From: Gammaproteobacteria bacterium
Lineage (GTDB): Bacteria; Pseudomonadota; Gammaproteobacteria; Steroidobacterales; Steroidobacteraceae
Length of the DNA stretch: 9,516 nucleotides
Assembly (NCBI GenBank): GCA_005877965.1
Contig: VBNP01000036.1
Coordinates: 1 to 9,516 of the forward strand
Reading direction: 5' to 3'
Within the stretch, counting starts at the first letter, position 1; every line of letters begins with the position of its first letter. The notes under the pieces were generated by a model. It was not told the DNA's origin, did not search any database, and saw only the letters and a list, made by a program, of their open reading frames with translations. Both the position numbers and the translations under genes were made by a program. Shown piece after piece: positions 1 to 5,990 of the stretch.

Positions 1-393
1 GCGGTACCCGCCTTCCTCCACGAGCTTGTGCACGCCGGGCTCGATGACCTGAACCGGGAAGGCGTGGGAGAGCTCGGCAAGAGACTGGGCCGGCCTGCCG
101 CCGATCCGCGCAGACACATCGTCCCGCGTGACCTCGAAGCCGAGGCTCTCGGTCTGACCCGAGGAGCCCGACACGCGTCCAATGACTCTCAGGTGATCCT
201 GTCCTCGCTGTACGAGGCGCTCACTGTTTCTTGTGCGGAACGACCTACCACGGCCGAGGAGGAATATGGCCTCGAGGAGCGAGGTCTTGCCCGAGCCGTT
301 ACCTCCGTAGATGAGCGCGAGCCCCGGTGGGATCTCAAGCTGCGCGTGCTCGATGCAGCGCAGGTGAGTCACGGTGAGCTCAGCGAGCGTCAT
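1..393 (-). CDS. recF: RecF, DNA replication and repair ATPase (N-terminal 131 codons; 3' end off the window)
   Basis: RecF is an SMC-like ABC ATPase that binds gapped DNA and helps RecR/RecO load RecA at stalled forks. The visible protein begins MTLAELTVTHLRCIEHAQLE, the usual RecF opening. It has a clear Walker A loop, GGNGSGKTS, at residues 30-38, followed by LLEAIFLLGRGRSFRT (39-54), a RecF hallmark. The remaining two thirds, with the signature motif and Walker B, lie beyond position 1. I chose the ATG at 391-393 because it gives the family's normal N-terminus. There is no good Shine-Dalgarno sequence in front of it (the 20 bases upstream lack a GGAG-like run). In most relatives recF lies directly downstream of dnaN; here the repeat array begins about 20 bp upstream of the start codon, so transcription must cross 4.5 kb of repeats or start inside them. 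Identity is secure; how the gene is expressed is unclear. Confidence 0.95.
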   Translation of the reverse strand, partial: MTLAELTVTHLRCIEHAQLEIPPGLALIYGGNGSGKTSLLEAIFLLGRGRSFRTRNSERLVQRGQDHLRVIGRVSGSSGQTESLGFEVTRDDVSARIGGRPAQSLAELSHAFPVQVIEPGVHKLVEEGGYR

Positions 394-758
394 CAGTGCC
401 GATTGCGTGCAGGGCCTGGAAGGGCGTCCGGGAGCTTCGCCACGCGCACGCCTGCCCCGAACCCGTAGACACGCTCAGGTGGGCTCGAAGTCCAGGCGTG
501 TACCCGCGCAGAGGAGCCCACGACGCGACTACTGATTCCAAAATGATCCCAATTCGGCATAGCTGCTGCACCAGAGGTGAGCCTCCTTGTAGAGCATCCC
601 TCGTCGCCCCCGCAAGCGGCAGCAGCACGCAGCACCGTCTCAAGCTCCGGATGCCTGATGCAGTGTGCCGGTGACTCACGACGAGACGCTCGCGTTGCGC
701 GCCTTATGCTTCCAAGCCCGAGGCAAGACGCTCGAGCCGCGAGCATAGACTCACCCAC

Positions 759-773
759 GTTCCACGTAGGTAC
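759..773. other. Decayed parS-like site (unit 1)
   Basis: The sequence GTTCCACGTAGGTAC stands exactly where the other units have GTTCCACGTGGAAC. One inserted A and one A-to-T change break the right half-site, so ParB binding is probably weak or lost. A perfect copy lies about 120 bp to the right. Confidence 0.7.
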
Positions 774-892
774 GCCGGGTGGCCCTTCGCTGTGAAACCT
801 ATTGGCCCCCGTGCCACGCCACGCCCTGATGGTGAGAGGCCGCCGTCGGGCGAGCAGCAAGCCGCGCAACTCAAAGCTCGATCGGCCGACGG

Positions 893-908
893 TGTTCCAC
901 GTGGAACC
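893..908. other. parS-like ParB site 1 (TGTTCCACGTGGAACC)
   Basis: Perfect 14-bp palindrome at 894-907. It is the only copy whose outer left base is T, as in the usual 16-bp parS consensus. It is not at the unit's normal palindrome position but at the left edge of the inserted cassette, about 40 bp upstream of the -35 element of the secreted-protein gene. ParB-family proteins load on such sites and slide to neighbouring DNA; binding here is inferred. Confidence 0.85.
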
Positions 909-946
909 GAACTTATCGCCTTCACCTGGTCGCGGGCCACCGACAA

Positions 947-975
947 TTGACGAGGCTCAGTGCCATGGGAACAAT
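947..975 (+). promoter_or_regulatory. Candidate sigma-70 promoter of the secreted-protein gene
   Basis: TTGACG (947-952, 5 of 6 to consensus) and AACAAT (970-975, 4 of 6) are separated by 17 bp. The predicted start point, near 982, leaves a leader of about 60 nt before the ATG at 1043. The promoter lies in cassette sequence and not in the repeat, just downstream of a perfect parS-like site, so ParB occupancy could affect it. This is a prediction from sequence only. Confidence 0.45.
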
Positions 976-1042
976 TCGAGTCCTGAGAGTCTTCGGCCAA
1001 GACAACACGGCCTTTGATCCGAGGCCGACCACGGAGGAGATC

Positions 1043-1996
1043 ATGGCAAACCCGATGCGACACGTTTCAGAACGACTTTGTCTGGCCGCCGCAGCGGCGC
1101 TGTTTGCGGGGGCGGCCTGGACCCAACCCGAACCGGCCGCCGGTGCCCAGGCCTCAGGCCAGGGGGCCGTGACGGCTGACCGCTCCGGTGCCAATGGGCA
1201 AAGCAATGCAGCCGGCGCGGCACGCGCGGATGACACGAGCGCGAACCTGGCGAGTGGGTCGTCGGTGAATGCCGTTCTCACGAAGCCCGTCGACTCGCGG
1301 CGCAACAAACCCGGTGATCCAGTCAATGCGCGCACGACACAGGCCGCGAGGACCGAGGGTGGCACATCGATTCCCAAAGGCAGCACGCTGGTCGGACACG
1401 TATCCGATGCACACGCGGGTGCTGAAGGTCAGGCGGCTTCATCGATGGGCATCGTCTTCGACAAGGCCGTGACCCGTGATGGACGCGAGATCCCGCTCCG
1501 CAATGTGGGGATCCAGGCGGTAGCCGCCGCGGAGGCCAGCGCCGAGAGCAGCGCCGGGAACGCCGGCGAGATGATGGGCGCGGCGGGCACTGCTGGCATG
1601 AGTCGGGGCGGAGGCTTACTCGGGCGCACCACCGGTGCCGTGGGTGGGACGGTCGGATCGGGACTTGGCGCGACCCGCGGTGTCGGGTCGCTCGCGGGAG
1701 CCGCCAGCTGGGCTCCGCGGGCGGGTCCGGGAGCGATGGGAGGTTTGGACGCTGCCGGGATGCTAACCGCCGGCAGCAGCGGCGTCTTTGGCCTGCACGG
1801 CTTGAGCCTCTCGGGCGGCGCGGCGGATGCGACCACCGGCTCGGTCATGACATCGAGCGGGAAGAGCGTGCATCTGGACCAGGGAACACGGTTCCTCCTG
1901 AGTTCGCAGGCGGCCGCGTCCCGGCCGGGCGCCGCACCACGGCCGTCAGGCACCGCCAAGCCGGACTCCAAACAGCCTTCGGGAGACCGGCGATAG
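1043..1996 (+). CDS. Secreted glycine/alanine-rich protein of unknown function, with a C-terminus encoded by repeat DNA
   Basis: The protein has 317 residues. The ATG at 1043 is chosen because GGAGGA (1033-1038) lies at ideal distance; upstream in-frame TTG (947) and ATG (965) starts fall on the predicted promoter. Residues 1-26 look like a Sec signal peptide (MRHVSER, then the hydrophobic LCLAAAAALFAGAAW), so export is likely. Residues 72-160 form a beta-rich core with KPVDSRRNKPGDPVNARTTQ, IPKGSTLVGHV and GIVFDKAVTRDGREIPL. I have a general memory of similar unnamed exported proteins in Acidobacteria and Xanthomonas-type bacteria, but know no function. Residues 185-257 are Gly/Ala-rich and low complexity; 272-289 (SGKSVHLDQGTRFLLSSQ) resemble a closing beta segment. 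The tail from about residue 297 (APRPSGTAKPDSKQPSGDRR) is encoded by repeat-unit sequence shared with units 4 and 6. It has no operon partner. The intact frame suggests a working gene. Confidence 0.72.
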   Translation: MANPMRHVSERLCLAAAAALFAGAAWTQPEPAAGAQASGQGAVTADRSGANGQSNAAGAARADDTSANLASGSSVNAVLTKPVDSRRNKPGDPVNARTTQAARTEGGTSIPKGSTLVGHVSDAHAGAEGQAASSMGIVFDKAVTRDGREIPLRNVGIQAVAAAEASAESSAGNAGEMMGAAGTAGMSRGGGLLGRTTGAVGGTVGSGLGATRGVGSLAGAASWAPRAGPGAMGGLDAAGMLTAGSSGVFGLHGLSLSGGAADATTGSVMTSSGKSVHLDQGTRFLLSSQAAASRPGAAPRPSGTAKPDSKQPSGDRR

Positions 1997-2030
1997 CGCG
2001 GGCAGTCGTCGGGAGTCCCGATTAGTTGTG

Positions 2031-2412
2031 AGCCAGGAAAGGCTCACGGGGCCTGGCCACGGGCACGCCGCCCAGGCACTGTCCTGGCGCGGGGCAAGCC
2101 CACGACGCGCCCAACTCATGACGAGCTCCGCTTGCGCGCCTTATGCTCCCAGGGCCGAGGCAGCGCCCCGGGCTGCGAGCTCAGGCTCGCTTAAGGTTCC
2201 ACGTGGAACGCCGGTGGTCCTTGCTCCAAGACCTCTTGGCCTGCGTGCCACCTCACGCCCCGATGGTGAGTTGCCCGCTGCCGGGCGAGCGGCGAGCCGC
2301 ACACCTCAATAGACGATCGGACGCACCGCGGCCGTCGGGCACTGCCGAGCCTGACTCGAAACAGACTTCGCGAGACCTCGCGAGGGCTCGTCAGGAGTCC
2401 CGATTAGTTGTG
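2031..2412. repeat. Repeat unit 2, internally deleted
   Basis: This is the shortest copy, about 380 bp. Compared with units 3-6 it jumps from the CACGACGCG..AACTCATGAC segment (about 2101-2120) straight to ACGAGCTCCGCTTGCGCGCCTTATGCTCCC, losing roughly 160-170 bp that include the CACGCAGCACCGTCTC block. The palindrome and everything right of it are retained. The join lies where two unit segments share TGAC/ACGA sequence, as expected for a short-homology deletion. Confidence 0.75.
2196..2209. other. parS-like ParB site 2 (unit 2)
   Basis: Perfect GTTCCACGTGGAAC, kept even though this unit has lost about 165 bp just to its left. Confidence 0.83.
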
Positions 2413-2964
2413 AGAGCCTGGAAAGGCTCACGGGACCGGGCCGCGAGGAGGCCGCCCGGCCCGGCGCCGGAGCTGGGTAACCCACGAAGCGACTACTGAC
2501 TCGCATATGATCCTATTCGTCCTCTCAATCGTGTGACTGTCGCGTATCCGGGGCAATTCAACCCCCTGGGCTTGAGGCGAGCTTCCTTCTGGAGCAACGT
2601 CGCCCCCCGCAAGCAGGAGCAACACGCAGCACCGTCTCAAGCTCCGGATGCTTGATGCGGTGCCTGGTGACTGATGACGAGACGCTCGGCTTGTGCGCCT
2701 TATGCTCCCGAGGCAGCGCGCCCCGAGCCGCCGGCGTGGACTCCCCCAAGTTCCACGTGGAACGCCGAAGGCCCTCGCTCCGAGACCTATTGGCCCGCGT
2801 GCCACCCCACGCCCTGATAGTGAGCTGGCCGCTGTCGGGCGCGCGGCGAGCCGCGCGCCTCAAGAGCTCGATCCGCCGCACCACGGTCATCGGGTAACCC
2901 GGACTCCAAACAGCCTTCGCGAGATCGGCGATAGACGGGGAGTCGTCATGAGTCCCGATGGTGC
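2413..2964. repeat. Repeat unit 3
   Basis: A complete unit of about 550 bp. It starts at GCCTGGAAAGGCTCACGG, carries the conserved block at 2623-2661, the palindrome at 2750-2763 and the right-hand ACTCCAAACAGCCTTC segment, and ends at AGTCCCGATGGTGCG. It holds the cleanest version of the inverted repeat TCAAGC-N7-GCTTGA (2637-2655). Confidence 0.8.
2750..2763. other. parS-like ParB site 3 (unit 3)
   Basis: Perfect GTTCCACGTGGAAC in the context CAA-site-GCCG shared with units 4 and 5; 554 bp from the previous site. Confidence 0.83.
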
Positions 2965-3577
2965 GAGACCTGGACTCACAGGGCTTGGCGACGGACACGC
3001 CTGGCCGCGGAGCCGTAGGGGAGGTGCACACGGGCACCAAGCCCAGGCCCTGTACGGGCGCAGAGCAACCCGCGACGCGACTAATGACTCGCAAATGATC
3101 CTATCCATGATTTTTATCACTTGACTGTCGCGTGCCTGGGGCAATTCGTCACAAATGAACCCCTTGGCTCGAGGCGAGCTTCCTTGTGAAGCATCCCCCG
3201 TCGCCCCCACAAGCAGGAGCAACACGCAGCACCGTCTCAGGCTCCGGATGCTCGATGCAGTGGCTGTGACTCCCGAACGGGACGCTTCGGTTGTGCGCCC
3301 TATGCTTTCAAGCCCGAGGCAAGGCGATCGAGCCGCGAGCATCGACTCGCCCAAGTTCCACGTGGAACGCCGGTGGCTCTTCGCTCCGAAGCCTATTGGC
3401 CCACCCGCCACCCCACGCCGTGACGGTGACCTGGCCGCCGTCGGGCGAGCAGCGACAGCGCGCCTCAAGAGCTCGATCGGCCGCACCATGGTTGTCGGGT
3501 ACCGCCAACCCGGACTCCAAACAGCCTTCGGGAGACCGGCGATAGACCGGTAGTGGTCATGAGTCCCCGATCTGGGT
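2965..3577. repeat. Repeat unit 4
   Basis: A complete unit of about 613 bp, with the conserved block at 3223-3261 and the palindrome at 3355-3368. The GGCTCGAGGCGAGC segment is near 3166-3179. The right-hand part keeps the same reading as the secreted protein's tail (TANPDSKQPSGDRR, then a stop at 3543-3545), although the frame upstream is broken. Confidence 0.8.
3355..3368. other. parS-like ParB site 4 (unit 4)
   Basis: Perfect GTTCCACGTGGAAC; 605 bp from the previous site. Confidence 0.83.
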
Positions 3578-3966
3578 GCGGGACCTGCACTCACAGCGCT
3601 TGGGTACGGCCTTGCCACGGAGCCGTAGGGACGTCAGGCGGGCTCGAACCCCAGGCGCTGTACCTGTGCAGAGGTACACACGACCCCGCTAATGACCCTC
3701 GAAAATGATCCTGTCCCTCCTCTTTATCGCCTGACTGTCTCGTGTCTGGGGCAATTCGTCACAAGCGAACCCCTTGGCTCGAGGCGAGCTTCCTTGTGGA
3801 GCATCCCCCGTCGTCCCCCACAAGCAGGAGCAACACGCAGCACCGTCTCAAGCTCCGGATGCTTGATGCAGTGCCTTGTGACTCACGACGAGACGCTCGG
3901 GTTGTGCGGCTTATGCTCCCGAGGCAGAGGCAGCGCGTCGCGAGCCGCCGGCGTGGGCTCTCTCAA

Positions 3967-3980
3967 GTTCCACGTGGAAC
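3967..3980. other. parS-like ParB site 5 (unit 5)
   Basis: Perfect GTTCCACGTGGAAC; 612 bp from the previous site. The flanking right arm GCCGGTGGCC matches units 2, 4 and 6. Confidence 0.83.
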
Positions 3981-4050
3981 GCCGGTGGCCCTCGCTCCGG
4001 GACCCCTGTGGCCCGCGTGTCACCCCACGCCCTGGATGGTGAGTTCGCCG

Positions 4051-4220
4051 CTGTCGGGCGGAGCGGCGGATGTGGCCACCTCAGTCATGACATCGAGCGG
4101 GACGAGCGCGCAATCCGGATCAGGGCACACGGTTCCTCCTGAGTTCGCGGGCGGCCCAGTCCAGGCAGCGCACCACGGTCCGCTGGCACTGCCAAGCCTG
4201 ACTCGAAACAACTCTCGGTG
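4051..4220 (+). pseudogene. Frameshifted 3'-end remnant of the secreted-protein gene inside unit 5
   Basis: Positions 4051 to about 4168 match 1808 to about 1930 of the intact gene. Both encode SGGAAD followed shortly by SVMTSSG, and both contain CGGTTCCTCCTGAGTTCGC. A 3-bp deletion keeps frame near 4080, but one extra base around 4110-4122 shifts it and later changes degrade the rest. The match then continues into the shared repeat tail (about 4169-4220). No start codon, signal sequence or core domain remains. It shows that the gene, or its 3' part, has been copied or exchanged between repeat units and then lost. Confidence 0.75.
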
Positions 4221-4261
4221 AGTGATGCCGTGCGGGGAGTCGTCGTGAGTCCCGACTGGTT

Positions 4262-4872
4262 GCGAGACCTGGAAAGGCTCACGGGGCCGGCCACGGATTG
4301 TCGCTCAGGCCCTGTACCGGCACAGACTCACGACGCAACTAACGACTCTCGAAAATGACCCTATCAGCCACCCTTGTCGTTTGACTGTCGCGTATTCAGG
4401 TCAATTGGTCACAGGTAGCCACTGTGCTTGTGCTGGGCTTGGGTGAGCCTCCTTGTTGAGCATCCCCCGCCCCCCCCAAGCAGGAGCAACACGCACAGTC
4501 TCAAGCTCCGGATGCCTAATGCAGTGCCCGTGACTCACGACGAGACGCTCGCGTCGTGCGCCGTATGCTCTCAAGGCCGAAGCAGCGCGGCCCGGAGCCG
4601 CGAGCTAGACCCGCTACTTCGACGACCGGTTGCACTCGGCGGCGACGCGGATCGTGGCGACCGAGTCCGACGACTGGGGCTGGAAGTTCCACGTGGAACG
4701 CCGGTGGCCGTTCGCTCGAAACCTATTGGCCCGCGTGCCACCCCACGCCCTGATAGTGAGAGGCCGCCCTCGGGCGAGCGGCGAGCCGCACACCTCAAGA
4801 GCTCGATCCGCGGCACCGTCATCGGGCGCCGCCAACCGCGACTCCAAACAGGCCTCGGGAGACCGGCGATAA
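4262..4872. repeat. Repeat unit 6, next to dnaN, with a ~66-bp insertion
   Basis: The last copy ends at GGGAGACCGGCGATAA, about 20 bp before the dnaN stop codon. The conserved block is shortened (about 4490-4525). A segment of about 66 bp (roughly 4614-4679) not found in other copies sits immediately left of the palindrome at 4686-4699. Confidence 0.78.
4686..4699. other. parS-like ParB site 6 (unit 6)
   Basis: Perfect GTTCCACGTGGAAC; 719 bp from the previous site and about 190 bp from the 3' end of dnaN. A unit-specific insertion lies directly to its left. Confidence 0.83.
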
Positions 4873-4892
4873 CTGCGAGCGGCCGCAGATCC

Positions 4893-5990
4893 CTACAGCC
4901 GCATCGGCATCACGACGTAGCGTGTGTGTGTCATGCCGGGCGCGTGGATGAGGCAGCTGCTGTTCGAGTCGGTGAGCCCGATCTGTACCTTGTCGCTCTC
5001 GATCGCACCCAAGGCATCGAGGAGATAGTTGACGTTGAATCCAATCTCCACTTCCTCGCCCTGGTATGAGACCTCGACCTGATCCTCGGCTTCCTCCTGC
5101 TCGGGGTTGTGCGCCTGAAGGGTCAGAAGATCCGGTCGGGCTGTGAGCCGGATTCCCCGGTACTTCTCGTTGGAGAGGATGGCGGTCCGTTGCAGGGCCT
5201 GTCTCAGGGTCTCCCGGTCCGCCTCCACCGTGCGCGGTGGATTCGTCGGAATCACACGTCCGTACTCCGGAAAACGACCATCGATCAGCTTCGAAGTGAA
5301 GCGAATTTCGCCGACTTGGGCGCGAACGTGATTCGTTCCGACAGCCAGCTCAATGGTATCCTCCGTTCCCAGGATACGCTGCAGCTCCAGGACCCCCTTA
5401 CGGGGCACGATGACCTGGTGAGCAGTCCGGGCCTTGCCGGAAAGCTCCATCTCACAGAGCGCCAGGCGATGCCCGTCGGTCGCCACCGCTCGCAGCGCCT
5501 TGCCGTCGGTCTCGAGCAGCAGCCCGTTGAGGTAGTACCGCACATCCTGCTGAGCCATCGAGAAGTGCGTCTTGTCGATCAGACGCCGGAATTCGCCCTG
5601 CGCCACGCTGAGCGTGTGCTGCGCGTTGATCTCCTCGACCAGCGGGAATTCGGCGGCCGGCAGACTCGATAGCGTGAAGCGGCTGCGTCCCGCACGTAGC
5701 GACACGCGCTCGCCCTCGGTGCTCACGGTGACGCTCGTCTTCTCCGGCAGCGAACGGAAAATATCGAGCAGCTTGCGACCCGGTACCGTGACATCGCCCG
5801 CCTGCTGCACGCTCACCGCGCAGGTCGCAACGAGTTCCACCTCCAGGTCGGTGCCCGTCACGCTCAGGCGATTGTCCCGTGCAGCCAGCAACACGTTGGC
5901 CAGCACCGGCATGGTCTGGCGGCGCTCGACGACGCCGATGACACTCTGGAGCGGTGCGAGCAGGTCTTCGCGGGTGGCAGTCAGCTTCAT
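4893..5990 (-). CDS. dnaN: DNA polymerase III beta subunit (sliding clamp)
   Basis: DnaN forms the ring-shaped dimer that tethers DNA polymerase III to DNA and serves as a docking platform for replication and repair proteins. The 365-residue product is the normal family length (E. coli 366). It starts MKLTATREDLLAPLQSVIGV and ends YVVMPMRL, the classic clamp C-terminus that forms part of the peptide-binding cleft. Other hallmarks are RRQTMPVLANVLL (23-35), ATDGHRLA (about 169-176) and IDGRFPEYGRVIP. The ATG at 5988-5990 gives the family N-terminus; the ribosome site is modest (GAGAG about 10 nt upstream). It lies 216 bp downstream of dnaA in the same direction. Downstream, where recF normally follows closely, the repeat array begins only about 20 bp after the stop. 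The gene is intact, with no sign of exchange. Confidence 0.98.
   Translation of the reverse strand: MKLTATREDLLAPLQSVIGVVERRQTMPVLANVLLAARDNRLSVTGTDLEVELVATCAVSVQQAGDVTVPGRKLLDIFRSLPEKTSVTVSTEGERVSLRAGRSRFTLSSLPAAEFPLVEEINAQHTLSVAQGEFRRLIDKTHFSMAQQDVRYYLNGLLLETDGKALRAVATDGHRLALCEMELSGKARTAHQVIVPRKGVLELQRILGTEDTIELAVGTNHVRAQVGEIRFTSKLIDGRFPEYGRVIPTNPPRTVEADRETLRQALQRTAILSNEKYRGIRLTARPDLLTLQAHNPEQEEAEDQVEVSYQGEEVEIGFNVNYLLDALGAIESDKVQIGLTDSNSSCLIHAPGMTHTRYVVMPMRL

Larger units (their letters stand above)
413..2030. repeat. Repeat unit 1, split by an inserted gene cassette
   Basis: The left part (413-888) follows the unit from GCCTGGAAGG through the CACGCAGCACCGTCTCAAGC block (626-) and the palindrome position (759-773, decayed here) to GCTCGATCGGCCG. 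Homology to other units resumes at about 1931 (GCCGCACCACGG) and runs to GTCCCGATTAGTTGTG. Between 889 and 1930 lies unique sequence: a perfect parS-like site, a promoter and the secreted-protein gene. A short GGCCG motif occurs near both junctions (884-888 and 1923-1927); no long target-site duplication or terminal inverted repeats are visible. Confidence 0.8.
3578..4261. repeat. Repeat unit 5, containing a remnant of the secreted-protein gene
   Basis: About 684 bp. The left half closely matches unit 4, with the conserved block at 3834-3871 and the palindrome at 3967-3980. After CTGTCGGGCGG (4051-) the sequence leaves the normal unit and follows the 3' end of the 1043-1996 gene, then rejoins the unit at CGCACCACGG (about 4169). 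Confidence 0.8.
413..4872. repeat. Tandem array of six diverged ~0.6-kb units, each built around a parS-like palindrome
   Basis: Almost all of the 4.5 kb between recF and dnaN is one repeat family in the same orientation. Landmarks recur in fixed order: a segment starting CTGGAAAGGCTCACGG; a stretch with AATGATCCTATCC; GGCTCGAGGCGAGCTTCC; a conserved block CACGCAGCACCGTCTCAAGC; CCTTATGCTCC; the palindrome GTTCCACGTGGAAC; CCTATTGGCCCGCGTGCC; ACTCCAAACAGCCTTC; and GGAGTCGTCATGAGTCCCGA. Approximate units are 413-2030 (with a ~1-kb insertion), 2031-2412 (internal deletion), 2413-2964, 2965-3577, 3578-4261 (gene remnant) and 4262-4872 (small insertion). Copies differ by many substitutions and small indels, so the array is not a recent perfect duplication. 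Open frames shift from copy to copy, which argues against coding. It stops about 20 bp from each neighbouring gene. Unit boundaries are by eye and the phase is arbitrary. Confidence 0.93.

Noticed and set aside
947..1042. Upstream in-frame starts (TTG at 947, ATG at 965) for the secreted protein
   Set aside because: They overlap the predicted promoter, lack a ribosome site and would put about 26-32 extra residues before an evident signal peptide; ATG 1043 has GGAGGA at the right distance.
889..1930. Insertion sequence or transposon
   Set aside because: No transposase or integrase, no terminal inverted repeats and no target-site duplication beyond a 5-bp GGCCG seen near both ends.
2030..2045. 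Hairpin GAGCC-N6-GGCTC after the secreted-protein gene as a terminator
   Set aside because: The stem is only 5 bp and no T-run follows; the corresponding segment in other units often loses pairing.
3166..3179. GCTCG-AGG-CGAGC hairpin in units 4 and 5 as part of a structured RNA
   Set aside because: The stem shifts register or is lost in units 1, 3 and 6, no promoter is convincing and covariation cannot be shown with so few copies.
380..3618. Many open frames of 60-240 codons in the repeat array, on both strands
   Set aside because: The frame around shared landmarks changes from copy to copy through indels, products are Arg/Pro/Ala-rich shadows of GC-rich DNA, and starts lack ribosome sites. 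Only 1043-1996 has a good ribosome site, signal peptide and domain-like core.
413..4872. CRISPR array
   Set aside because: The units are ~0.6 kb and homologous throughout, not short identical repeats with unique spacers, and no cas genes are present.
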